Assembly: GCA_024758765.1 (NCBI GenBank)
Contig: CP101406.1
Location: 868,001-932,000, forward strand
Length of the DNA stretch: 64,000 bases
Reading direction: 5' to 3'
From: Mycobacterium sp. SVM_VP21
GTDB lineage: Bacteria; Actinomycetota; Actinomycetes; Mycobacteriales; Mycobacteriaceae
The position numbers were made by a program, and so were the translations under genes. How positions within the stretch are numbered: the first letter of the stretch is position 1; each line of letters opens with the position of its first letter. The notes beneath the pieces are model-generated. The model saw nothing but the letters and a program-made list of their open reading frames with translations, did no database searches and was not told where the DNA came from. Of the stretch, positions 18,383 to 27,089 are shown one piece after another.

Positions 18383-19900
18383 CTAGGACTGACTCAGCGC
18401 GGCGTCGTTGTCGCTCTCGGCTTTGCGCGCGGTGTTGCTCAACATCTGCTCGACGACGTTCTTGCCCAGGGCACTGTCGTCCGGCAGCTCGATCGGGTAG
18501 CTGCCGTCGAAACAGGCGCAGCACAGCCGCGATTTGGGCTGCTCGGTGGCCGCGATCATGTCTTCCTGTCCGACATAGCCGAGGCTGTCGGCGCCGATCG
18601 CGCGCCGCACCGCTTCGACCATCTCGGTTTCGTCCTCGACGGCGTTGGCGATCAGCTCGGCCGGTGAGGCGAAGTCGATGCCGTAGAAGCACGGCCACTT
18701 CACCGGCGGCGAGGCGATCCGCACGTGCACCTCGACGGCACCGGCCTCACGCAGCATCCGCACCAGGGCGCGCTGGGTGTTGCCCCGCACGATCGAGTCA
18801 TCGACGACGATCAGCCGCTTACCGCGGATGATCTCCCGCAGCGGGTTGAGCTTGAGCCGGATACCGAGCTGACGGATGGTCTGCGACGGCTGAATGAAGG
18901 TCCGCCCGACGTAGGCGTTCTTGGTCAGGCCCTGCCCGTAGTCGATACCGGACTCTTGGGCGTAGCCCACCGCGGCGGGAATACCGGACTCCGGCACGCC
19001 GATAACCAGATCGGCCTCCACCGCGTGCTCACGGGCGAGCCGGCGTCCGATCTCCACCCGGGTGGCGTGCACCGACCGGCCACCGATCGTGCTGTCGGGC
19101 CGGGCCAGGTAGACGTATTCGAAGACGCACCCTTTCGGGGTGGGATTGGCGAATCGGGTGGAGCGCACCCCGTCGGCGTCGATCGCCAGCAGCTCTCCAG
19201 GCTCGATGTCGCGGACGAACGAGGCACCGACGATGTCGAGCGCCGCGGTCTCCGAGGCCACCACCCAACCGCGGTCGAGCCGGCCCAGCGACAGCGGCCG
19301 CACACCCCACGGGTCGCGGGCGGCGTACAGGGTGTTCTCGTCCATGAAGGTCAAGCAGAATGCACCGCGCGCCGTCGGCAGCAGCTCCAGCGCCGCCTGC
19401 TCCAGGGAGCTGTCGGCGGCGCCGTGCGCCAGCAGCGCGCCCAGGATGTCGGAGTCGGTGGTGGCCACGCCGGGACGGCGGGTGTCGATCAGGCCCAGTT
19501 CGCGGGCCCGCCCGGCCAGTTCGGCGGTGTTGACCAGGTTGCCGTTGTGACCCAGGGCCACGCCGGTACCGGCGGCGGTGTTGCGGAACACCGGCTGGGC
19601 GTTCTCCCAGGTGGTGTCGCCGGTAGTGGAGTAGCGACAGTGCCCGACCGCCACGTGCCCGGGCATGGCCAACAGCGTCTGCTCCTCGAACACCTGGCTG
19701 ACCAAGCCCAAGTCTTTGAAGACCAGCACCTGCGAGCCGTCGCCGACGGCGATCCCGGCGGCCTCCTGGCCACGGTGCTGCAGCGCATACAGACCGTAAT
19801 AGGTGAGCTTCGCTACTTCTTCGCCGGGAGCCCAAACTCCGAAGACGCCGCACTCTTCACGGGGTGCATTCTCAAGGTCTACTACCTGCTGGTCCGGCAC
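18383..19900 (-). CDS. purF: Amidophosphoribosyltransferase PurF
   Basis: First committed enzyme of purine synthesis, 505 residues. Short propeptide, then the catalytic N-terminal cysteine in EECGVFGVW (Cys17) of the glutaminase domain; the PRPP loop VVDDSIVRGNTQRAL lies in the C-terminal phosphoribosyltransferase domain. Cysteines at GCVFEY, WPCFYG and LCCACFDGSYP match the 4Fe-4S ligands of the Bacillus-type enzyme. GTG start. 51 bases downstream of the sterol-carrier-like gene. Confidence 0.97.
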   Translation of the reverse strand: MPDQQVVDLENAPREECGVFGVWAPGEEVAKLTYYGLYALQHRGQEAAGIAVGDGSQVLVFKDLGLVSQVFEEQTLLAMPGHVAVGHCRYSTTGDTTWENAQPVFRNTAAGTGVALGHNGNLVNTAELAGRARELGLIDTRRPGVATTDSDILGALLAHGAADSSLEQAALELLPTARGAFCLTFMDENTLYAARDPWGVRPLSLGRLDRGWVVASETAALDIVGASFVRDIEPGELLAIDADGVRSTRFANPTPKGCVFEYVYLARPDSTIGGRSVHATRVEIGRRLAREHAVEADLVIGVPESGIPAAVGYAQESGIDYGQGLTKNAYVGRTFIQPSQTIRQLGIRLKLNPLREIIRGKRLIVVDDSIVRGNTQRALVRMLREAGAVEVHVRIASPPVKWPCFYGIDFASPAELIANAVEDETEMVEAVRRAIGADSLGYVGQEDMIAATEQPKSRLCCACFDGSYPIELPDDSALGKNVVEQMLSNTARKAESDNDAALSQS

Positions 19901-19951
19901 GTTTCAGCTGCTCCAGGGGGACGGGCCACAGTGACGATGTTCAGTCTACGG

Positions 19952-20356
19952 TCAACGTGCGTCAAGTTTCACCAACGGCAACCAATCGGCGATCTCGGCG
20001 GCTCGCGAACCCGACAGCCGCAGCTTTCCGGCGGCGGTCGCCTCGCCGGTCTCCAGCAGCCCGGCGGCCAGCAGCAGCCAGCTGCGCGGATCGGTCTCGA
20101 CCACGTTGGGCGGGGTGCCGCGGGTGTGTCGCGGCCCGGCGATGCACTGCACCGCGACGAACGGCGGGACGCGCACTTCGACGCTGGCGCCGGGCGCCAG
20201 TTCGGCCAGCGTGCGGGCGGTCAGCCGGACCGCGGCCGCCAATTCCGCGCGGGCCGGGGCCGGCAGCGTGTCGTCGCGCAGCCAGTCCGCGACGGCCAGT
20301 ACTGCTGCGCGAGTCTGCGCCGGGTCCGGCTTGGGACGTGCGCCGCCGGCTGCCAT
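19952..20356 (-). CDS. Sterol-carrier-family protein (Rv0807-like)
   Basis: 134 residues, no signal peptide. An N-terminal helical part ([14 protein letters not shown]) is followed by an SCP-x-like segment: [28 protein letters not shown] and [20 protein letters not shown]. The order matches mycobacterial proteins annotated as sterol carrier family and located next to purF. Lipid binding is inferred from the family only. Confidence 0.75.
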   Translation of the reverse strand: MAAGGARPKPDPAQTRAAVLAVADWLRDDTLPAPARAELAAAVRLTARTLAELAPGASVEVRVPPFVAVQCIAGPRHTRGTPPNVVETDPRSWLLLAAGLLETGEATAAGKLRLSGSRAAEIADWLPLVKLDAR

Positions 20357-20359
20357 ACG

Positions 20360-21202
20360 TCAGTCGATCGGGTGCGCGGCGAACCAGTCCAGCAACAGGT
20401 CGGCGAGCCGGTCCGGCTCGGCATCGGGAATCCAGTGTGAGACGCCGCGCATTACCTCGAATCGGTAATCCCCCGTGACGTATCGGGCCGTGTTGTGCGC
20501 CGCCTTGGGCTTCAGCGCGATGTCGTCGTCGCTCCACACATACATGGTCGGCACCGAGATCTGCTGGTTGCTGTCGCGCAGATTCGACAGCGGCAGACCC
20601 CGGTACCAATTGAGCCCGCCGGTCAGCACGCCCGGCTCGATCATGGCCTGCGCATCCCGGTCGGCCGCGGCCGAACTCTGCCCGCTTCGCCTCAAAGACT
20701 TGGCGGCCACCGCGCCATTCCCGCACGTGAGCAACCACTCCGGCAGCCGCGGCAGCTGGAAGAACCCCATGTACCACGACGCCAGGCCCTGACGACTGGT
20801 GACAAACGACTTCAGGAAGGCGGCGGGGTGCGGGACCGACACCGGTGACACCGTGGCGAGCCGTTCGGGCAGTTCTGCTGCCACTGCCCACGCCACCGCG
20901 GCACCCCAGTCGTGGCCCACCAGATGCACGCGCTGCGCGCCACTGGCGTCGATCAGTGCGCCGATATCGGCGACGAGTTCGGACATGCGATAGTCGCGGC
21001 GGCGGGGCGGCCGGGCTCCGGGCGAATAGCCGCGCTGGTTGGGTGCCAGGCACCGGTAGCCGGCGGCGGTGAGCCGGTCGATAACGGCGTTCCAGCTGTC
21101 GTTTCGCTGCGGGAAGCCGTGCAGCAACACCACAACGGGTCCATCGGCGGGGCCCGCGTCGCGGACATCAAAGGTAAGGCCGTCACGGGTGTAACGCTCC
21201 AT
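20360..21202 (-). CDS. Alpha/beta hydrolase, epoxide-hydrolase-like
   Basis: 280 residues from the ATG at 21202. Oxyanion motif LLHGFPQRND, nucleophile elbow LVGHDWGAAVAW with aspartate as nucleophile (the epoxide hydrolase or dehalogenase type), cap domain with WYMGFFQLPRLPEWLL and catalytic histidine in GVSHWIPDAEPDR. A soluble epoxide hydrolase is likely; the substrate is unknown. Ends three bases before the start of the sterol-carrier-like gene, so those genes may form an operon leading into purF. Divergent from a MarR regulator. Confidence 0.85.
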   Translation of the reverse strand: MERYTRDGLTFDVRDAGPADGPVVVLLHGFPQRNDSWNAVIDRLTAAGYRCLAPNQRGYSPGARPPRRRDYRMSELVADIGALIDASGAQRVHLVGHDWGAAVAWAVAAELPERLATVSPVSVPHPAAFLKSFVTSRQGLASWYMGFFQLPRLPEWLLTCGNGAVAAKSLRRSGQSSAAADRDAQAMIEPGVLTGGLNWYRGLPLSNLRDSNQQISVPTMYVWSDDDIALKPKAAHNTARYVTGDYRFEVMRGVSHWIPDAEPDRLADLLLDWFAAHPID

Positions 21203-21248
21203 GGGTGAAGCATTCCGCATACAGCTCTGCAGCGGTACCCGCCCCCGG

Positions 21249-21290
21249 CGGTCCAGCGAGGCTCGACGAAGGAGAGGCGACGCTGGAACC
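21249..21290. repeat. Imperfect palindromic repeat, copy B
   Basis: Outer arms GGTCCAGCG and CGCTGGAACC pair almost fully around a GACGAAGGA-type loop. About 81 percent identical to 20-61. Here it lies between the divergent hydrolase and MarR genes, so it is not a 3' terminator. Confidence 0.5.
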
Positions 21291-21321
21291 ACCGGGGGAA
21301 CGGCGCACAACCGGAGGTTGC

Positions 21322-21347
21322 GCAGTATGAACTGCGCAGTTTATTAT
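21322..21347 (+). promoter_or_regulatory. Promoter/operator of the lyase-operon MarR gene
   Basis: ACTGCGCAGT (21331-21340) is a perfect ten-base palindrome and TGCGCAGT occurs again just upstream. A strong -10 hexamer TATTAT follows at 21342-21347, six bases before the ATG, giving a leaderless, autoregulated start. Confidence 0.55.
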
Positions 21348-21353
21348 GCGTAT

Positions 21354-21830
21354 ATGCCGCCCGTCTCCGCTCACCCTTCCGCCCTTGCCGTCCGATCGGC
21401 ATACACGTTGCGGCTGCTGGTCAGCCGCCTGCGGCGCCGGCTGAAGCAGGTGTACGACAGCCACGAGCTGACCCCGTCCCAGATTTCGGTGATCAGCCGC
21501 CTGTCGCACGACGGCCCGGCGACCACGACGGATTTGGCGGCCGCCGAGAACGTGCGTCGCCAGTCGATGTCAGTAACGGTGGCCGCACTGGAAGAACGTG
21601 GCCTGGTACATCGGGAACCCGATCCGCATGACGGGCGCCGCCAACTCATCGTGTTGAGCGCGGCGAGCATCGACGAACTTGAGGGCAGCCGCCAGCTTCG
21701 CGACGCCTGGCTCGCCGACGCACTGCAGCACAGCTTCACCAGCTCCGAGCTCGCGATCATCGACCAGGCATTGGCATTGCTCGCGCGGATGCCCGAACTC
21801 AACGGCGATCACACCACCATCAAGGAGTAA
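21354..21830 (+). CDS. MarR-family regulator of the lyase/dehydratase operon
   Basis: 158 residues. Winged helix with LTPSQISVISRLSHDGPATT, the recognition helix region ENVRRQSMSVTVAALEERG and the wing HREPDPHDGRRQLIV. The ATG at 21354 is preceded by a -10 TATTAT and a palindromic operator. It is three bases upstream of the lyase gene on the same strand, so it is the obvious local controller of the catabolic genes, probably released by their substrate. Confidence 0.88.
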   Translation: MPPVSAHPSALAVRSAYTLRLLVSRLRRRLKQVYDSHELTPSQISVISRLSHDGPATTTDLAAAENVRRQSMSVTVAALEERGLVHREPDPHDGRRQLIVLSAASIDELEGSRQLRDAWLADALQHSFTSSELAIIDQALALLARMPELNGDHTTIKE

Positions 21831-21833
21831 CCC

Positions 21834-22700
21834 ATGACTCGAGCAGCAACACTGAAAGCCCTCATCCACGCACCCGAAATCCTGGTCATGCCAGGGGTTT
21901 ACGACCCACTGAGCGCACGCCTGGCCGAGCAAGCCGGTTTCGCCGCCCTGCAATGCAGCGGTGCGAGCATCTCCGGGGTGCACTTCGGCCGTCCGGACTA
22001 CTCGTTGATCTCCATGGAGGACATGGCCGCGGTCACCGCCAAAATCTGCCGAGCCGTGCAGGTGCCGGTCATGGCCGACGGGGACAACGGATTCGGCAAC
22101 GCCGTGAACGCCTATTACACGGTGCGGGCCTTCGAAGAAGCGGGAGCTGCGGGCGTCAACATCGAGGATCAGGAGAGCCCCAAGCGCTGCGGGCACCTGG
22201 ATGGCAAACGCCTCGTGGACATCCACGAGGCGACCACGAAGATCCGCGCTGCCGCCGATGCGCGCACCGACCCTGACTTCGTGATCAACGCCCGTACCGA
22301 CGCACTGGCCGTCGAAGGCATCGACGGGGTCATTCGCCGCGGCAATGCATACCTGGCCGCGGGAGCCACCATGGTCTTCGTCGAAGGAGTCACCTCGCGT
22401 GACGAGATCCGCCAGGCGGTGCAGCAGATCAACGGTCCGGTTGCCGTCAACGTCATCGAAGGTGGGAAATCTCCGCACAATCTCACTTTCACCGAACTGC
22501 AGGATCTCGGCGTCGCCCGCGTCAGCCTGCCCGGGGTGATGGCGATGGCAGCCCTGGGCGGCATGCGCACCGCACTGCAACGCCTGCGCGCCGACGACGG
22601 AACCGCCAATCTGCTCGACCTGTTCATGCCGTTCCGCGAAGCGCACGACCTGACGGGGATGCGCGAAATCGAAGAACTGGAACGGAAGTACCTGGCATGA
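21834..22700 (+). CDS. Isocitrate-lyase/PEP-mutase-family lyase (methylisocitrate- or dimethylmalate-lyase-like)
   Basis: 288 residues, TIM-barrel of the ICL/PEPM superfamily. Seen motifs: MPGVYDPLSARLAEQAGF, QCSGASISG, PVMADGDNGFGNA (metal-binding acidic loop), GVNIEDQESPKRCGH (catalytic loop holding the usual K-x-C-G-H) and VINARTDALA. The K-R-C-G-H form fits lyases that cleave methylated malate or isocitrate. It overlaps the LeuC-like gene by four bases. A lyase plus an aconitase-type dehydratase recalls the 2,3-dimethylmalate pair of nicotinate fermenters and the methylcitrate cycle; the real substrate is not known. Confidence 0.85.
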   Translation: MTRAATLKALIHAPEILVMPGVYDPLSARLAEQAGFAALQCSGASISGVHFGRPDYSLISMEDMAAVTAKICRAVQVPVMADGDNGFGNAVNAYYTVRAFEEAGAAGVNIEDQESPKRCGHLDGKRLVDIHEATTKIRAAADARTDPDFVINARTDALAVEGIDGVIRRGNAYLAAGATMVFVEGVTSRDEIRQAVQQINGPVAVNVIEGGKSPHNLTFTELQDLGVARVSLPGVMAMAALGGMRTALQRLRADDGTANLLDLFMPFREAHDLTGMREIEELERKYLA

Positions 22701-24100
22701 CTACCACTGCCGCACGCACCATCATCGACAAGATCTGGGATCTGCATGTCATCGACGAACTTTCCGACCAGACCTCGCTGATTCACATCGACCGTATTCT
22801 GCTGCACGACCGCAGCGGCGGGATATCACTGCGGTCACTGCGCGATGAGGGGCACCGCGTCTTCGACCCGTCGCTGGTGTTCGGCACCATGGACCACGTC
22901 GTCGACACCCGGCCCGGTCGGAACTCCTCCACCCCCATCCCGATGGGGTCGATGTTCATCAATGCCTTCCGCGCCGAAGCCCAACGGAACAACATCACCC
23001 TGTTCGACATCGGCGATGAACGCCAAGGCATCTCGCACGTTGTATTCCCTGAGCAGGGCATCGCGTTACCCGGAGCAACCATGATCTGCGCCGACTCCCA
23101 TACGCCGACCCTCGGGGCCGTGGGAGCGCTGGCCTGGGGCGTGGGCATCACCGAATGCGAACATGCCCTGGCCACCCAAACCCTGGCCGTACCCCGGCCT
23201 AAGACGATGAACGTCCGGCTACTCGGCACACCCGGCGCCGGCGTCTATGCCAAAGACATGGTGCTGGCCCTGATAGCCGCGATCGGTGCTGCCGGAGCGG
23301 CGGGCTACGCGGTGGAGTTCAGCGGGCCCGCCGTCGACGAAACGGGTGTCGAAGGACGACTGACGTTGTGCAACATGGCCTTCGAGGCGGGCGCCCGCAC
23401 CGGTCTGGTCGCACCCGACGCCACCACCATCGAATACCTGCGAGGTAGGCCGTACGCGCCGACGGGCCCCGACTGGGATCTCGCGGTCGACGCCTGGATG
23501 AATCTGCGCACTGATCCCGGCGCCACCTATGACCGCACCGTCGAGATCGACACGGCGGCCCTCGCACCGCAGGTCACCTGGGGCACCAGTCCGCAACATG
23601 CGATCGGGATCGATGGCGTGGTCCCCGACCCCAGCACCACATCGGATGCCGCCACCGTGCAACACGCGTTGGACTACATGGGACTGACCCCCGGAACAGT
23701 GCTGCGGGAACTGCCCATCGATGCCGCCTTCATCGGATCGTGCACCAACGCCCGGCTCAGCGACCTGCGCGCCGCGGCCGCCATCCTCGACGGACACCAC
23801 GTCGCCGACGGCGTCACCGCCATCTGTGTGCCCGGCTCCACACCTGTCCGGCGAGCCGCCGAAGCCGAAGGCATCGACCAGATCTTCCGCGATGCCGGCT
23901 TTCAATGGCGCGAATCAGGATGCGGTCTTTGCTTTTACGCCGGAGGCGACACTTTTGCGCCTGAATCTCGGGTGATCAGTTCCACCAACCGCAACTTCGA
24001 AAATCGACAGGGCCCCGGCGTGCGGACCCACTTGGCCAGCCCGGCCACCGTTGCCGCCTCAGCCATCGCGGGCCACATCAACGATCCTCGACAGGCCTGA
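22697..24100 (+). CDS. Aconitase-superfamily dehydratase, large subunit (LeuC-like)
   Basis: 467 residues. Aconitase/isopropylmalate isomerase large-subunit fold with MICADSHTPTLGAVGALAWG, FIGSCTNARLSDLRAA and SGCGLCFYAGG; the cysteines of GSCTN and GCGLC are the three 4Fe-4S ligands. It pairs with the small subunit directly downstream. A leucine pathway role is unlikely because the neighbours are a C-C lyase and a MarR regulator; a catabolic hydratase/dehydratase for a methylated C4-C6 diacid is the inference. Confidence 0.85.
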   Translation: MTTTAARTIIDKIWDLHVIDELSDQTSLIHIDRILLHDRSGGISLRSLRDEGHRVFDPSLVFGTMDHVVDTRPGRNSSTPIPMGSMFINAFRAEAQRNNITLFDIGDERQGISHVVFPEQGIALPGATMICADSHTPTLGAVGALAWGVGITECEHALATQTLAVPRPKTMNVRLLGTPGAGVYAKDMVLALIAAIGAAGAAGYAVEFSGPAVDETGVEGRLTLCNMAFEAGARTGLVAPDATTIEYLRGRPYAPTGPDWDLAVDAWMNLRTDPGATYDRTVEIDTAALAPQVTWGTSPQHAIGIDGVVPDPSTTSDAATVQHALDYMGLTPGTVLRELPIDAAFIGSCTNARLSDLRAAAAILDGHHVADGVTAICVPGSTPVRRAAEAEGIDQIFRDAGFQWRESGCGLCFYAGGDTFAPESRVISSTNRNFENRQGPGVRTHLASPATVAASAIAGHINDPRQA

Positions 24101-24104
24101 AATC

Positions 24105-24761
24105 ATGAAACCGTTTACCCGAGTCACCGCCATCGCCGCGCCCCTACTGCGCAACAACATCGATACCGATGCACTGAGCCCCAGCCATTTCAAACCCAAA
24201 GAGCTGTCCAAACACGGCTTCAAGGACGCCCTTTTCATGGACTGGCGGACCACATCCGACGGTCAACCCGATCCCGATTTCGTCTTGAACCAAAGCCCCT
24301 ACGATCACGCCGGCGTCCTTGTCGCCGGGGACAACTTCGGCTGCGGAAGCTCCCGTGAGACCGCCGTCTGGGCCCTGCGGGACGCAGGATTTCGCGCCGT
24401 CATCGCGCTGGGGTTTGCGTCCATCTTCGAAACCAACTGCATTCGCAACGGAATTCTGCCGCTCTCAGTGCCACCCGAGGTGCATCGACAACTCGTCACC
24501 GAGATCTTTCAGTCCGCCCGAGAACCCCGCGTCACCATCGACCTCAACGCGTGCCAGGTCAACGCGACGGATGGTCCCGTGCACGCTTTCACCATCGACG
24601 ATCGAGCGCGAAATCAGTTGCTCAGCGGACTCGATGCCATCGGGCAGACCCTGACGCTGCGCGATCGCATCGACGACTTCCGCCGCAAGGACCAGCTGCA
24701 ACGGCCATGGATCTATCGCCGCCCGGCTCTCACCCCAACCAGCGGCTCGGATGCATCATGA
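24105..24761 (+). CDS. Aconitase-superfamily dehydratase, small subunit (LeuD-like)
   Basis: 218 residues. The swivel domain signature is NNIDTDALSPSHF, then VAGDNFGCGSSRETAVWAL and FASIFETNCIRNGILPL, the substrate-binding loops of LeuD. Starts four bases after the LeuC-like stop and overlaps the PEBP gene by four bases, so the two subunits are made from one mRNA. No separate leucine-operon genes are adjacent. Confidence 0.85.
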   Translation: MKPFTRVTAIAAPLLRNNIDTDALSPSHFKPKELSKHGFKDALFMDWRTTSDGQPDPDFVLNQSPYDHAGVLVAGDNFGCGSSRETAVWALRDAGFRAVIALGFASIFETNCIRNGILPLSVPPEVHRQLVTEIFQSAREPRVTIDLNACQVNATDGPVHAFTIDDRARNQLLSGLDAIGQTLTLRDRIDDFRRKDQLQRPWIYRRPALTPTSGSDAS

Positions 24762-25333
24762 CCGCCCGCATCGGCCGACTGCTGCGACCTGTTCGAGCCG
24801 GCGAAGACAAGATCGCCTGGCACCAGCACGCGGTCGCCAATTCCCCGGAGATCCTCACCGTCACCAGCCCTGCGTTCAATGACGGGGATCGGATACCTCG
24901 ACGTTACGCAGGAAAAGGGCTGGGCGACAACATATCCCCACCTCTCAGCTGGTCTGGAGTACCCGAGACAACCGCTGAACTCGTCCTCGTCGTCGAAGAT
25001 CCCGATGCCCCACTCCCACGACCGGTAACCCATTTGCTTGTGACCGGCATCAGCCCGCACATTCACACACTCAGAGAAGGCGCCCTGAACCTCGAACCTG
25101 ACGGACGTACGGAATCACCGCCCCTGGTTTTCGGCAAAGGTTCCTTCAATCGACGCGGATACGCGGGCCCGCGCCCCATTCCGGGCCATGGCCCCCACCG
25201 TTACGTCTTCCAACTGTTCGCCCTCAACCGAACGATCGGGCTCGACGCCACCGCCACCATCGCCAGCACACGAGCTGCAATGCACGGCCACGTCATCGCC
25301 CGCGGCCGACTCACCGGAACCTACGAACGCTGA
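24758..25333 (+). CDS. PEBP-family (YbhB/YbcL) protein
   Basis: 191 residues. Phosphatidylethanolamine-binding-protein fold: SPPLSWSGVPETTAELVLV, VEDPDAPLPRPVTHLLV and GPHRYVFQLFALN are the conserved pocket strands. The ATG overlaps the LeuD-like stop, so it is the last gene of the operon. Why a PEBP protein accompanies a lyase and dehydratase is unclear; a small-molecule-binding or accessory role is possible. Confidence 0.85.
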   Translation: MTARIGRLLRPVRAGEDKIAWHQHAVANSPEILTVTSPAFNDGDRIPRRYAGKGLGDNISPPLSWSGVPETTAELVLVVEDPDAPLPRPVTHLLVTGISPHIHTLREGALNLEPDGRTESPPLVFGKGSFNRRGYAGPRPIPGHGPHRYVFQLFALNRTIGLDATATIASTRAAMHGHVIARGRLTGTYER

Positions 25334-25384
25334 ACGTTGTGACGGTGCGCGCTGATTGAGGTCCGCTCCTCTACTTCATGACGT

Positions 25385-27079
25385 TCAACGGCGTTGCAAT
25401 GATGCGCGGATCCGCTCGGTGTCGGCCGGTGTCCAGCCGTCAGGTGGCAGCACCGCCACGAGTGCGTCCAGAATCGTGTCCGCGTAGTTGTGGCCGTGCC
25501 CGGCGGGCATCTGCTCACCGTGGAACAGGTCCGCGCTCACCTGCCAGAACGTCACCACCGGGTACCAGCGCATGGAGGCGGTGCGGTCGGGTCCGGGCGC
25601 TTCGGTCAGCCAGTCGGGCCGCGCGAACAGCAGATCCGGGGACCACCACACCACCGGGTCGGAAGCGTGCTGCAGGAACAGCACCCGGGTGCCGTGCCAC
25701 GGCGGCGCGGCGATCCGGGCGATCTCGACCGGCAGGGTGCCCTGGGCGAACCGCACGGTGCGGCCGTTGTCGTAGCGCGGCAACACGGCGGTGCTGCCGG
25801 GGTCGCGGCGCACCAGCAGTGCATGCCAGAGCGGGCTGGCCTGCGGTGGCCCCACCCACAGCACGGACTCGTAGCCCATGTCGGCGATATCGGGCAGCCA
25901 GTCGAACGCGGCTTGCCCGGCCATCGCTCCCAGGCTCTCGCCGTAGAGCACCAGCTTGGGACGATGCTCCACGGGCAGGCCTCGCCACCGCTGCGCGATG
26001 GTGCGCACCAGCAACCGCCCGGAATCCATCGATTTACGTTGGTCGGCCAGGAAGGAGATCCAGCTCGGCAGGTAGGAGTACTGCACGCCGACGATGGCGG
26101 TGTCGCCGTTGTGGAGCATCTCCAGCGCATCGGCCGCGGCCGGGTCGACCCACCCGGTGCCGGTGGTAGGCACCACGACCAACACCTGGCGATCGAAGGC
26201 GTGGGTGCGATCCAGTTCGTCGAGCAGCAGCTGCATTCGCCCCTCGTCGTCGCCGGCACTGTGCAGCCCGGCATACACCCGGATGGGTTCACGGGCGGGC
26301 CGTCCATTGATCCGGGTGAGCTCGGCAGCGTGCAGTCCCCCGGCGACGAAGCTGCGGCCCTGACTGCCCAGGGTGGCCCAGGGCGCCAACGACTCGGGGC
26401 TGCCGGATCGCTCCGGTTGCAGCGGCTGGATCGTCCCGGCCACAGTGGCGCTGTCCTCGGGCTGGAACACCGCGCTGGCGCCGGCGAAGAAACCGCGGAT
26501 CAGCACGCCGTTGATCAAGGTGGTCAGCAGCACGACGACGATCGCGCTGCCGATGAACATGGCGACCTCGCTGTGCAGGTGCCAACGCCGGATCAGCGCC
26601 CGCGCCAGCAGCCGACTGGCGTCGATCAACACCCGCACCGTCGCCACCAGCGCCGCCGCCACCCCGATGGCCACGCCGAGGGTGCGCAGGTAGCCCAGTG
26701 TTGCCGGGCCTTCGATGCCCAGCAGTTCGGAGACCTGACGCTGCCAACCGGCCGCCGGAATCAGCATCACAACACACGCCGCCGGGGCCGCCGCCACCAC
26801 GGTTGCCTTGAGCGCAAACAAGACTGGGCGCGGTGGCGGCCACCAGCTGGCGCCGCGCAGCACGAACCGCTCCACCGTTGCCCCGATCAGCACCCCCAGC
26901 CCATAGCCGAAGGCGGCGTTGATCCCGCCGATCAGCCCCTGGAACACCCAGTCGCGGGGCAACAGCGACGGGGTCAGCGACAGGCAGAAGAACAGCGCGC
27001 CGAACGCGACCCCGACGAACTTCAGGCGCAGCAGGCTCCATGCCCACACCAGCAGCGGGTGTTTCGCCGGCGCCTGCAT
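25385..27079 (-). CDS. Membrane-bound alpha/beta hydrolase (Abhydrolase_9 type)
   Basis: 564 residues. About five hydrophobic segments in the first 210 residues (for example FVGVAFGALFFCLSLTPSLL), then an extracytoplasmic hydrolase domain with the elbow YGESLGAMAG (serine nucleophile) and a late GHGHNYAD candidate histidine. Architecture matches the Abhydrolase_9 N and C domains of Rv1069c-like mycobacterial proteins, of unknown substrate, probably a lipid or cell-wall ester. Ten bases downstream of purL. Confidence 0.85.
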   Translation of the reverse strand: MQAPAKHPLLVWAWSLLRLKFVGVAFGALFFCLSLTPSLLPRDWVFQGLIGGINAAFGYGLGVLIGATVERFVLRGASWWPPPRPVLFALKATVVAAAPAACVVMLIPAAGWQRQVSELLGIEGPATLGYLRTLGVAIGVAAALVATVRVLIDASRLLARALIRRWHLHSEVAMFIGSAIVVVLLTTLINGVLIRGFFAGASAVFQPEDSATVAGTIQPLQPERSGSPESLAPWATLGSQGRSFVAGGLHAAELTRINGRPAREPIRVYAGLHSAGDDEGRMQLLLDELDRTHAFDRQVLVVVPTTGTGWVDPAAADALEMLHNGDTAIVGVQYSYLPSWISFLADQRKSMDSGRLLVRTIAQRWRGLPVEHRPKLVLYGESLGAMAGQAAFDWLPDIADMGYESVLWVGPPQASPLWHALLVRRDPGSTAVLPRYDNGRTVRFAQGTLPVEIARIAAPPWHGTRVLFLQHASDPVVWWSPDLLFARPDWLTEAPGPDRTASMRWYPVVTFWQVSADLFHGEQMPAGHGHNYADTILDALVAVLPPDGWTPADTERIRASLQRR

Positions 27080-27089
27080 CCTGGTCGGA

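Noticed and set aside
22697..24761. Annotation of the dehydratase subunits as leucine-pathway leuC and leuD
   Set aside because: Coupled to a C-C lyase, a MarR gene and a PEBP gene, without other leucine genes; sequence alone cannot prove the substrate, so only LeuC/LeuD-like is used.
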